NCBI GenBank assembly: GCA_030672375.1
Contig: DAOVGP010000045.1
Location: 1-9,773 of the forward strand
Length of the DNA: 9,773 nt
Reading direction: 5' to 3'
DNA from: Candidatus Aenigmatarchaeota archaeon
Lineage (GTDB): Archaea > Aenigmatarchaeota > Aenigmatarchaeia > CG10238-14
In this document: positions 1 through 6,255 of the stretch, piece by piece
Position numbering within the stretch: the stretch's first letter is position 1
Layout of the letters: every line of letters begins with the position of its first letter
Translations under genes and position numbers: made by a program
The notes under the pieces: model-generated
What the model was told of the DNA's origin: nothing
The model's database searches: none
What the model saw: only the letters and a program-made list of their open reading frames with translations

Positions 1-57
1 AGCAACAAGGCTTGTCTTTCCTGTACCACCTCTACCCATCACAACTATTTTTTTCAT
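1..57 (-). CDS. P-loop ATPase of the CooC/MinD/ParA type, N-terminal fragment
   Basis: Reading the minus strand from the ATG at 57 gives 19 codons that run off the window: MKKIVVMGRGGTGKTSLVA. A short beta strand followed by GRGGTGKTS is the Walker A loop of the SIMIBI ATPases (CooC, MinD, ParA, NifH relatives), which typically begin within the first ten residues exactly like this. The usual GKGGxGKT signature lysine is Arg here, so the deviant Walker A is not canonical. Upstream there is GGATGG about six bases before the ATG, a possible weak ribosome site, and an AT-rich stretch near 76-86 that could be its TATA box. It is divergent from nadM. Because only the loop is visible, the specific role (metallocluster insertion, positioning or other) cannot be decided. 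Confidence 0.72.
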   Translation of the reverse strand, partial: MKKIVVMGRGGTGKTSLVA

Positions 58-197
58 TTAAAACCATCCACAACTTTTAATTAATCTTTGTTGATTTAAA
101 ACTTAAATTAGATTCTCCACAGGCATAAATTTTCTCAGAACAAAAATCTATCTTTTCTTGAAAAAGAACTTCTAAAAAGTAAATTAACCTAACTCAA

Positions 198-212
198 TTT
201 TTATTTATTAAA
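198..212 (+). promoter_or_regulatory. TATA-like promoter of the NMN adenylyltransferase gene
   Basis: An AT-only stretch (TTTTATTTATTAAAA) is centred about 24 nt upstream of the ATG at 229. No Shine-Dalgarno precedes that ATG (the sequence is AATTAACCTTT). In archaea a TATA box about 25 nt before the start codon usually means a leaderless transcript, so this arrangement suggests one. The assignment is inferred from spacing and composition only. Confidence 0.45.
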
Positions 213-228
213 AATCAAATTAACCTTT

Positions 229-696
229 ATGAAAACAGCACTTTTTGTTGGTCGTTTTCAACCTTTCCATATAGGCCATTTAAATGACATAAAATGGATT
301 CTAGAAAGATATGATAAAGTTATAATAGTCATTGGTAGTTCTCAAGAATCTAATACAGAAAAGAATCCTTTCACTCTTGAAAAAAGGAAAAAAATGATTG
401 AGAATACGTTAAAAAATGAGAAAATCGAGAAAGATGTCTACGAAATAATTGAGATACCAGATGCTCATGATGATGAAAAATGGACCAAGAGTATTTTAGA
501 TAAAGTTAAATTCGATGCCATATTTACTAGAAATCCTTGGACAAAAAGATGTTTTGAAAAATTCAAAATTCCTGTTAAAGAACATCCAATGTATGGAGAT
601 ATTTCTGGAACTAAAATTAGAGAGATGATGAAGAACGGGGAACAATGGGAAAAATTAGTTCCAAAAGAAGTTGAAAGAATTTTGAAAAAAGGTTAG
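229..696 (+). CDS. nadM: Nicotinamide-nucleotide adenylyltransferase, archaeal NadM type
   Basis: This protein of 155 aa joins ATP and nicotinamide mononucleotide to make NAD+ (EC 2.7.7.1), the last step of NAD synthesis and salvage in the cytoplasm. The nucleotidyltransferase signature GRFQPFHIGH lies at residues 8-17, with the HxGH ATP-binding histidines. A second family block, GSSQES...NPFT, lies at 36-48. IPDAHDDEKW (76-85) matches the substrate-loop region of archaeal NadM. ISGTKIR (125-131) is the ISSTxxR-like phosphate-binding motif. Archaeal relatives are usually about 165-185 aa, so this one is slightly short at the C-terminus, but every motif is present. No Shine-Dalgarno is visible and the gene is probably leaderless. 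Its stop codon overlaps the stop of the convergent minus-strand gene by 4 bp. The family assignment is firm; the symbol follows the archaeal convention. Confidence 0.93.
   Translation: MKTALFVGRFQPFHIGHLNDIKWILERYDKVIIVIGSSQESNTEKNPFTLEKRKKMIENTLKNEKIEKDVYEIIEIPDAHDDEKWTKSILDKVKFDAIFTRNPWTKRCFEKFKIPVKEHPMYGDISGTKIREMMKNGEQWEKLVPKEVERILKKG
685..690 (-). terminator. Oligo-T terminator for the minus-strand operon
   Basis: On the minus strand a run of six T follows the TAA of the 191-aa gene by a few bases, inside the end of the convergent nadM gene. Archaeal RNA polymerase commonly stops at such T runs without a hairpin. The run also encodes Lys codons of NadM, so its role as a terminator is only suggested by position. 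Confidence 0.3.
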
Positions 697-1268
697 CCCT
701 TGGGATAAGGTGTAGTTTCCATGAGCTTTAATAATTCCTTTACTCTCCTTAATATATCTTCCTCAAAAAATCTACATGTCTCTATGAGTGCTCTTCTTCT
801 ATTATCGTACCATGTGTAAGTGTAAATCTTTCTGAGTAATGAATAAATAAATGACCTCTGAATAAGAGTTCTCTTTCTCCAAGTAGTCACTAATCTTGAA
901 TAAAATTCAATTACTATTGAGCCTGTCCCATCAGAACGCACCTGACCATGTTTTACTCTAACCCAAGCAAACATCTTAGTCCTCTGATCAAATGATTTTT
1001 GACCATGCCAGTATATGTGGAAATAAGTTATATTTGGATCTAAAGTAGTCACATAATATTCGTCTATAAAAGTATTCGTCCCGCTTATTCTCAACCCTCT
1101 CTGTATCATCCTAGGTATCCTTTTTATTATTTTTCTGATGTTGGGCCCAGAATATTCGATGGTAATAGTCCTTCTAGGAGTGAAACAATCATATTCTTCT
1201 ATGATTGTCCTAGTTTTCACTCCAGCCAATTCTTTACTTATATCTGGTGGTCCTTCATCCTTATACAT
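693..1268 (-). CDS. Unknown 191-aa protein, paralogue of the 177-aa protein at 5457-5990
   Basis: I do not recognise a named family. It is a soluble, very basic and aromatic-rich protein without a signal peptide or membrane helix. The N-terminal two thirds look like beta strands (TITIEYSGPN at 34-43, YYVTTLDPN at 71-79, FHIYWHGQ at 83-90, SIVIEFYSRLV at 117-127). The last 55 residues are helical. It shares three ordered landmarks with the 177-aa protein: YSGPN versus YTGPN, KxFDQxxxxF followed by GxV, and TxxQRSxxY before an aromatic helical tail. The start is set by a TAATG overlap with the upstream TIM-barrel gene and an AGGAG about 8 nt before the ATG, so translation is probably coupled. 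It is the last gene of the operon. Being co-encoded with the barrel protein suggests a partner role, but no activity can be assigned. Confidence 0.85.
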   Translation of the reverse strand: MYKDEGPPDISKELAGVKTRTIIEEYDCFTPRRTITIEYSGPNIRKIIKRIPRMIQRGLRISGTNTFIDEYYVTTLDPNITYFHIYWHGQKSFDQRTKMFAWVRVKHGQVRSDGTGSIVIEFYSRLVTTWRKRTLIQRSFIYSLLRKIYTYTWYDNRRRALIETCRFFEEDILRRVKELLKLMETTPYPKG

Positions 1269-3121
1269 TATCTAAACTCCTCTTTCTTCCATTCTTCTGG
1301 TCTTTTCCCTTCTTGAGTAACTGCAGCTCTACTCAAGAATGTATGTTCTTCCTCAGGAATCTTTAACATTCCTTTCAACGGATCCATCGCATGCATATAA
1401 AGAGTAACCCATTGTCTTTCTTCAGCCAATAATCCTTTTGGATGGATTCCATAAAATTCTGGTGGTAATTCGTTTGGATGTGTACCCTTCTTGAGAAACC
1501 TTACCATCAATCTCAGAGCTGTTACAGCATGTTTGAAAGGATCTTTGAAACCTCCTCTCTCAAATAGAATATAAGTGATTTCTTTTTTACCCATTCCAGC
1601 TTTCGTGAGTATCCAGAGAAGTCTGTACACAAGATCGTCACCAAGCTCGATAGGGTAGTGAGAATGATAAGTAGTTGGTCTGTTTGAATGAACACAAACT
1701 ATGTATTTTCCAATATCTGGAACTAATTTTGTTAAATTAGTCAATTCTTCTATAGGGTCAACACCTTGACCTGCGAGGTGCTCAAAATCTATCAACAAAT
1801 AAAATTTATCCCAATGAGGATTCCCTTCCTTTTTTAATGATTCTCTTGTATGTTTTATCGCCACATAAATTTGTTTTGTTCTCCATAGCATATACCTACC
1901 CGCATAACTTGGGTCTCTTGCATCTGGGGTTTCAACTGCAATTTTTAGGTTTTTTAAAACATCCATGAGTTCTTTTTTTTCTTTTTCAAGGTTTGGGGGA
2001 TTGATTATTTTCAATTCGTTAGAAATTATTGAAGGTAATCCTCTTCCTTTGAATTCTTTTGTTTCATGTAACCATCTAGCCAATGCAATAAAGTGGCCTT
2101 GTAGCATCTTAGCTGCAACAACTCCGTAGAAAAATTCTTTTAGGAATCTGTCTCCCTTTTCTTCATTCGCCTTGAGAACATCTCTTAACCACCATTCATT
2201 CGTATCAGGATCGATTTCCCCGAACTCTTTAACCCATTCTTCAAGTTCCTTCTCATAAAATTTTACCATATCAGTCCAGATGGGATCTTTTGTATAGAAA
2301 AGATAATGTGCTATTATCTTACAAGCATCAAGATAATCCCCTCTTTCCCTTCCAACATAATACCATTCACGTTTTTTTGGATCATCACTACTTAGCTTCT
2401 CTTTCAACTCTTTTTTGAATAATTCTCTCAATTTTGTAGTATGTTTTTCTGTCTCTTCTTCGTCAAATTTTCTAATTTCCTCAGTGATTCCACGTCTGCG
2501 TTCAGGCTCTAAATCGGGTCTTGCCAATTCTGCTCTTCTAGGTCCCATAAACTCTTGTCTTTCTCTTGCAATCTCGAGTTCACTTTTATGATAAAGAGTA
2601 GACGCTTCTTCACCGAGAATAAGCCTATCATATTTTTCCCATAATTCTTCAATAAAATAATCCCTTGTTTTTTTATTCTCGAACAGTATTTCAGAAATAA
2701 ATCTTCCCTCCCAATCAGCCATCATTATCTCTAACCTTGATCCAGTATAAGTCAACATCTCAAGCCAAAAGTGTAAACAAGCATGGAACTCAATGTATTT
2801 ACAACCTCCATAAACGGCAGACTTGACAGATTTATGAGTGTGATCTTCTGCCTCCCTCCACTGCACCATTTCTGGAATCGTGAAAGGTACTGTCAAACTT
2901 CCATGAAAATTCAAATCAACTCCTTGTTTTCTTGCTATATACCTTAATTGTTGTCCATCAGTGAAATTTATTTCATGCGGAACATCAGCTGCTATCTCTA
3001 TTGCGCTAGTTCCTCTTGTCAAGGCATAACCTATCTTTCTTACTAAAGTAGCTAATTCCTCTGATCTAGCTATGCTATACAACCCAGTCGAAACCGCAAC
3101 TTTTAATTTTAAGTCTGGCAT
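1268..3121 (-). CDS. TIM-barrel protein of the endonuclease IV / xylose isomerase-like superfamily with a large helical insertion
   Basis: The 617-aa protein has a two-part barrel. Residues 1-115 cover strands 1-4 (KVAVSTGLYS, AIEIAADVPHEI, VDLNFHGS, YIEFHAC). Residues from about 385 to 560 cover the rest (LKIAVETP, FYLLIDFEH, YIVCVHSN, YILFERGG). The order H73, H113, E397, D445-x-x-H448, H478, H488, E521 reproduces the metal ligands of endonuclease IV (H69, H109, E145, D179, H182, H216, H231, E261 in E. coli Nfo). The Nfo Asp229 position appears to be His486. Between H113 and E397 lie about 250 extra residues, mostly charged helix. Family members are usually near 280 aa. The ATG at 3121 is preferred because it forms TAATG with the upstream stop and follows GGGGGT; an ATG at 3151 has no ribosome site. 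Whether it is a nuclease, isomerase or epimerase is open. Confidence 0.8.
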   Translation of the reverse strand: MPDLKLKVAVSTGLYSIARSEELATLVRKIGYALTRGTSAIEIAADVPHEINFTDGQQLRYIARKQGVDLNFHGSLTVPFTIPEMVQWREAEDHTHKSVKSAVYGGCKYIEFHACLHFWLEMLTYTGSRLEIMMADWEGRFISEILFENKKTRDYFIEELWEKYDRLILGEEASTLYHKSELEIARERQEFMGPRRAELARPDLEPERRRGITEEIRKFDEEETEKHTTKLRELFKKELKEKLSSDDPKKREWYYVGRERGDYLDACKIIAHYLFYTKDPIWTDMVKFYEKELEEWVKEFGEIDPDTNEWWLRDVLKANEEKGDRFLKEFFYGVVAAKMLQGHFIALARWLHETKEFKGRGLPSIISNELKIINPPNLEKEKKELMDVLKNLKIAVETPDARDPSYAGRYMLWRTKQIYVAIKHTRESLKKEGNPHWDKFYLLIDFEHLAGQGVDPIEELTNLTKLVPDIGKYIVCVHSNRPTTYHSHYPIELGDDLVYRLLWILTKAGMGKKEITYILFERGGFKDPFKHAVTALRLMVRFLKKGTHPNELPPEFYGIHPKGLLAEERQWVTLYMHAMDPLKGMLKIPEEEHTFLSRAAVTQEGKRPEEWKKEEFR

Positions 3122-4767
3122 TAAACCCCCGCAAATGATCCTAGAAGACATGGAAATATTTTTTTACCAAACACTTCTCTATAATAAGGTCTTCCAAATC
3201 CATGAGTAATTAAATTTTTAAGGTTACCAGCGTAAGGACCCTTAACTAATAATAATTCTATTCCAAACAATTCATACAATTTCTCACAAAAAGTCCTTAC
3301 AGAATTTTTGATTTTAGAATTAATATCTGTCTTGAATACAGAAGATTCTTCTTCCTCCATTTTTCCGTAGATTTCGGGAAAATCTTCCTTCAGAACTTCA
3401 TCTAAACTTTTCACAATTCCATCTTCACCGACTATCTTCTTCCCCAATAGTTCTTCTATGTAATAATCAACTTTTTTTTCTTCAGCTATGATTTCTATTA
3501 TTCTCTCGAGTACAACATTCTGTGTTACAAAAATAGAAGATATTGGGTTAAAATCTATGTCCTCTATTTCCTGTCCTTCTCGAGTTTTCATAACTTGTAT
3601 ACCGACTGGTATTTGTAGCATTATGTACCAGTAATTTCCAGGACTTCCTGTAGTAAATAATCTTCTCCTCGCCTCTAGAATATCTTCTTTTGTTATTTTG
3701 ACACCATGTTTTTTTTCTATTTCTGGTATCCATTTCTTAACAACATCATCATAGGGTTCAATAGCGAACTTAGGATTTGCATTACCTTCAATATGATATT
3801 GCATCCTCGATTGTCCTGGTGGATACCTTGACACACCCTTGGGTAGGTGTATCTCTCTTGGAGTTTTATGTGGTTCTGTTGGTTCTAGGCCTTCCATTCT
3901 AGTCCATGCCCAGTATTCGATGTACTGAATAGCGTAGGGAAACCCTGCTCCGGCTGGTAAGTTTGCATTCATTATAAGTGTATTGTCATCGACTTCTCTC
4001 ATTTGAAAAACTCTTCTTATCAAAGGTCTGACCCAATTCATGTATTCTTCGATTGATGTTCTCCTTCCCATTAAACGTTGCACTATCATCTTATAGCGTT
4101 GTTTTACTTCATCTCCAAATAAATCTTTCCATCTTTTGTACAATCTCACTTTTGTGGTAAGAATTACTGCTTCAGCCTTTGATATCTCTATTTTTTTCCT
4201 TATTTTTTCTACTGTATCATCTTCGTCTGATAATTCTTGGAAATCGGCTATGATAGTCGGCCATCTTGGTGCGATTGACCTTAAAGATACCCCTTCTGGT
4301 AAGTTGGCATCTACTTGATCTATAAACATAGCCTTGAGTGAATGTTCGTCTTCTTTCGCAAAATACGATAAAATTTCTTTATACCTTCTCTTGTCATGCA
4401 TTAAAAGTTCTGTATCGGAAACTGCTCGATCAATTTGTGATAGTCCTTCTTTCACTTGACGAATAAGCTCATGTTTTTGTTTAATTATCGTTTGATAATA
4501 CGGGTGAGAAGGGCTTATTTCCATATACTCATCAACTTTTAAAACAGTGAATTCCCATCTGTTTTTCATGTTATTGAGAAGGGTTGTTAAACCATCATAA
4601 GCAACTCTAACAGGAACAGTAGGATTGAATCTGAATGTACTTTGAGGATGCCTCAATGCCCAACCTCGACTGGACTCATCACTTCCTGATCTGGGTATCG
4701 AATCATGAAGATAATCAAAAGTAAGGTATTTATCTCCTGGTCCTTGTTCCCTCCATTTCACTACCAT
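3121..4767 (-). CDS. Unknown 548-aa soluble protein, operon partner of the TIM-barrel protein
   Basis: I do not recognise this family. There is no signal peptide or obvious membrane segment. An N-terminal part of about 80 residues is followed by long charged helices at about 86-145 and 182-258 that could form coiled coils. A mixed central section comes next, with motifs such as NLPAGAGFPYAIQYIEYWAW (269-288) and PPGQSRMQYHIEGN (316-329). The third segment holds FTTGSPGNYWYIMLQIPVGI (371-390), and the C-terminus is Gly/aromatic-rich (LVKGPYAGN, THGFGRPYY). No catalytic motif stands out. The ATG at 4767 follows TGA-TTG of the 54-aa gene, and TTG at 4770 is an alternative start. Its stop overlaps the next ATG as TAATG. 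Tight packing with the barrel gene suggests the two act in one complex or pathway; that is inference. Confidence 0.85.
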   Translation of the reverse strand: MVVKWREQGPGDKYLTFDYLHDSIPRSGSDESSRGWALRHPQSTFRFNPTVPVRVAYDGLTTLLNNMKNRWEFTVLKVDEYMEISPSHPYYQTIIKQKHELIRQVKEGLSQIDRAVSDTELLMHDKRRYKEILSYFAKEDEHSLKAMFIDQVDANLPEGVSLRSIAPRWPTIIADFQELSDEDDTVEKIRKKIEISKAEAVILTTKVRLYKRWKDLFGDEVKQRYKMIVQRLMGRRTSIEEYMNWVRPLIRRVFQMREVDDNTLIMNANLPAGAGFPYAIQYIEYWAWTRMEGLEPTEPHKTPREIHLPKGVSRYPPGQSRMQYHIEGNANPKFAIEPYDDVVKKWIPEIEKKHGVKITKEDILEARRRLFTTGSPGNYWYIMLQIPVGIQVMKTREGQEIEDIDFNPISSIFVTQNVVLERIIEIIAEEKKVDYYIEELLGKKIVGEDGIVKSLDEVLKEDFPEIYGKMEEEESSVFKTDINSKIKNSVRTFCEKLYELFGIELLLVKGPYAGNLKNLITHGFGRPYYREVFGKKIFPCLLGSFAGV

Positions 4768-4770
4768 CAA

Positions 4771-4935
4771 TCACACCTTTAACAAGTATATCCCCAATAA
4801 AATAGAGAATATGCCTATCAGAATTCCAGACCAAGCCATACCAGGTGGTTGAATGTCTTCTGAATCGGGAAAATACACTACCATAAAAAACCCAAACAAA
4901 ATGCAACCGATGCCAAAGAGTTTAGTTAGTATCAT
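4771..4935 (-). CDS. Small two-helix membrane protein, 54 aa
   Basis: Reading the minus strand from the ATG at 4935 gives 54 codons ending in TGA at 4771. Two hydrophobic stretches of about 17-20 residues (KLFGIGCILFGFFMVVYF at about 5-22 and AWSGILIGIFSILLGIYLL at about 34-52) flank a short acidic, Pro-containing loop (PDSEDIQPPG). It is therefore a predicted helical hairpin in the membrane, with a short tail. It sits 4 nt after the RibL-like stop and 3 nt before the next ATG, filling an otherwise empty gap exactly, which supports a real gene. GAGG just upstream is the likely ribosome site, although the spacing to the ATG is short. No family is recognised. It may tether the operon products to the membrane, but that is a guess. 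Confidence 0.7.
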   Translation of the reverse strand: MILTKLFGIGCILFGFFMVVYFPDSEDIQPPGMAWSGILIGIFSILLGIYLLKV

Positions 4936-4939
4936 ATCC

Positions 4940-5383
4940 TCAAAATATAAATTGTTTTGAGCGATAATTAAATCTTAGTTTCTTCTTAAGACTGGTAGAA
5001 TTTATATCCCCATATTTTTTTAATCTGATTACCTCAACGTCCAGATCCCTGTCCTTTAATTCTTTTTTTAGTTCTTTCTCATCCCAAGGTTGATCATGGC
5101 CCAGAACGATTATATCAGGCCTGATTTCTTCAACTATTCGAAATTTGTTTGGTCCTTCATATCCAAGAATTGCTTCATCAACTACATTTAGTGATTCTAC
5201 GATTTTCTTTCTTCCTTGTTCTGACATAATCGGCCTTTTACCCTTTTCACGTAGAACTGTTGAATCCCTTGATATCACGACTATTAATCTTGAATTTTTA
5301 TCGATTTTTTTACAGTTTTCTAAAAATTTTATGTGACCGGTATGTATTATGTCGAAAACACCAAAAGTTGCAATCTTTTTCAT
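4940..5383 (-). CDS. RibL/TagD-like nucleotidyltransferase, possible FAD synthase
   Basis: The 147-aa protein belongs to the HxGH cytidylyltransferase-like family. GVFDIIHTGH (8-17) is the nucleotide-binding signature, followed by SRDSTV (38-43), GKRP (48-51), LGHDQPWDE (94-102) and a C-terminal INSTSLKKK (127-135). The middle resembles archaeal RibL, which makes FAD from FMN, with IRPDIIVLGHDQ and a helix rich in ELKKEL. As I recall it, methanogen RibL carries cysteines in its C-terminal tail. Here that tail has none and instead shows an STxxxK-like motif as in glycerol-3-phosphate cytidylyltransferases. FAD synthase and a CDP-alcohol-forming enzyme are therefore both possible. GGAG lies about 4 nt before the ATG. 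It is first in the five-gene operon, 4 nt from the next gene, and faces a symmetric palindrome upstream. Confidence 0.85.
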   Translation of the reverse strand: MKKIATFGVFDIIHTGHIKFLENCKKIDKNSRLIVVISRDSTVLREKGKRPIMSEQGRKKIVESLNVVDEAILGYEGPNKFRIVEEIRPDIIVLGHDQPWDEKELKKELKDRDLDVEVIRLKKYGDINSTSLKKKLRFNYRSKQFIF

Positions 5384-5408
5384 GTTTCTCCAAGATTCTT
5401 TTAACGTC

Positions 5409-5431
5409 TGAGAATAAAACTTTTATTCTCA
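5409..5431. promoter_or_regulatory. Perfect 11-bp palindrome with one-base centre, shared divergent promoter or operator
   Basis: TGAGAATAAAA, one C, then its exact reverse complement. The central base is 5420, which is exactly 37 nt from the first base of both divergent start codons (5383 on minus, 5457 on plus). The AATAAAA/TTTTATT core resembles an archaeal TATA box in both directions. It could be a bidirectional TBP site, or an operator for a dimeric regulator overlapping both promoters. Transcription starting about 25 nt from the centre would give roughly 12-nt leaders on both sides, and on the ribL-like side that leader contains GGAG. A terminator is unlikely because no gene ends here. 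Confidence 0.65.
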
Positions 5432-5456
5432 ATAACCCAATCTAATTATTGATAGT

Positions 5457-5990
5457 ATGGTTTTTGCAAGATCAAAGTTAATGATCCAAGAATGGTGTAT
5501 AGAAGAAAAACCAGTAATGTTGACACTAAATTATACTGGTCCTAATCCTCAATTGGCTGTTAAAAAATACGTTGAACTTGTGAAAACGATTTTCAGTGTG
5601 AAAGATTCAGATATACAGGAAAAAGTGTTCAATTGGGACAGGAGTGGGAAAGAGGAAAAGTTTAATATTGAATACGAAGTTAGAAAGGATTTTGATCAAC
5701 ATTCTTACCTTTTCGTTCAGGGTACTATCGACGGACATATAGTTCCGAGTGAGGAGTTCGGAAAGGAGGGACATGTTAGGATTAGAATTAGAGGTGCGAT
5801 CCGAGCTGAATATCCACAGGATACCTTTTGGCAGAGAAGTCTTTTGTACGAAATAATACGTGTTTTCTATCACAAAGTCATTTATTCAAGTAATTGGGAC
5901 AAATACATGTACGATTGCCGTGAAAGGTTAACGATGTTCATGAAGGAGATGAAAGGATACTTCAACCTACTAGGAAAGAGTGGTATGTAA
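5457..5990 (+). CDS. Unknown 177-aa protein, paralogue of the 191-aa protein at 693-1268
   Basis: This is an unrecognised soluble protein, predicted beta-rich in residues 20-118 and helical from about 123 onward. Landmarks shared in order with the 191-aa protein are YTGPN (26-30), KDFDQHSYLF (77-86) before GHI, an RIRIRGAIRAE strand (108-118), and TFWQRSLLYEIIR (123-135) followed by an aromatic helix. Overall identity is low but the co-linear motifs and matching length make homology likely. The pair probably come from an old duplication or form a heteromeric complex. It has its own plus-strand promoter, divergent from the operon that ends with its paralogue. No convincing Shine-Dalgarno precedes the ATG (TTGATAGT). 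No cleavage, binding or catalytic motif is evident and I assign no function. Confidence 0.85.
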   Translation: MVFARSKLMIQEWCIEEKPVMLTLNYTGPNPQLAVKKYVELVKTIFSVKDSDIQEKVFNWDRSGKEEKFNIEYEVRKDFDQHSYLFVQGTIDGHIVPSEEFGKEGHVRIRIRGAIRAEYPQDTFWQRSLLYEIIRVFYHKVIYSSNWDKYMYDCRERLTMFMKEMKGYFNLLGKSGM

Positions 5991-6014
5991 TTTTTATTCT
6001 ATTCCTAATTTTAT
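5991..6014 (+). terminator. T-rich terminator after the 177-aa gene
   Basis: Immediately after the TAA of the 177-aa gene the plus strand reads TTTTT, ATTCTATTCC and AATTTTAT. This is a T-rich tract of the kind at which archaeal RNA polymerase terminates. It overlaps the end of the convergent 85-aa gene. Confidence 0.4.
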
Positions 6015-6251
6015 CTTGAATTCCAAGGTAAATATCACTATAAATACAAACACTATTAATGACAAAATAATAAAATTCTTTGAAAACCATAAAAATTCAG
6101 GAATTCTGATTGTTCTAATGGTATCCAAATATACATGATAAGAACCGAGCAAGAATAGAATAACAAAAATTCCTACTATCAGATTAACGATTTGTTTTGC
6201 AGTCAAGTTTTCTAGAACCCAACGGAATGGTTGATATTCGTACCAAGACAT
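5994..6251 (-). CDS. Small membrane protein, 85 aa, two predicted helices
   Basis: From the ATG at 6251 the protein begins MSWYEYQPFRW. It contains a first hydrophobic helix (about residues 22-40, IVNLIVGIFVILFLLGSY), a polar loop with TIRTIRIPEF, and a second helix (about 58-78, NFIILSLIVFVFIVIFTLEF) before a short basic end. The start is decided by GGTGAT three bases before the ATG, a good match to archaeal ribosome sites, and by a 4-nt gap after the upstream stop at 6256. A longer reading from 6290 would overlap the upstream gene by 35 bp and lacks such a site. It is co-transcribed with the 120-aa membrane protein. The family is not recognised. The pair may form one small membrane complex, which is inferred only from adjacency. 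Confidence 0.75.
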   Translation of the reverse strand: MSWYEYQPFRWVLENLTAKQIVNLIVGIFVILFLLGSYHVYLDTIRTIRIPEFLWFSKNFIILSLIVFVFIVIFTLEFKIKLGIE

Positions 6252-6255
6252 AGAA

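Noticed and set aside
58..228. Possible small gene or RNA in the gap before nadM
   Set aside because: It is AT-rich with no open frame having a ribosome site and no tRNA-like or hairpin structure; I see only the two divergent promoters.
3122..3151. Upstream ATG giving the TIM-barrel protein ten more residues
   Set aside because: It overlaps the end of the 548-aa gene, has no ribosome site, and the barrel's first strand begins right after the later ATG, which forms TAATG with the preceding stop.
3548..3733. 61-codon minus-strand frame inside the 548-aa gene
   Set aside because: It is fully contained in a longer gene on the same strand in another frame, with a low-complexity basic product and no ribosome site.
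4136..4318. 60-codon plus-strand frame opposite the 548-aa gene
   Set aside because: It lies wholly antisense to a convincing gene; the Ser/Phe-rich product is typical of a reverse-strand shadow.
5145..5445. Two plus-strand frames opposite the RibL-like gene
   Set aside because: They are antisense to conserved nucleotidyltransferase motifs, and one runs through the palindromic promoter.
5607..5873. 88-codon minus-strand frame opposite the 177-aa gene
   Set aside because: The plus-strand protein has clear homology to the 191-aa protein, so the opposite frame is a shadow.
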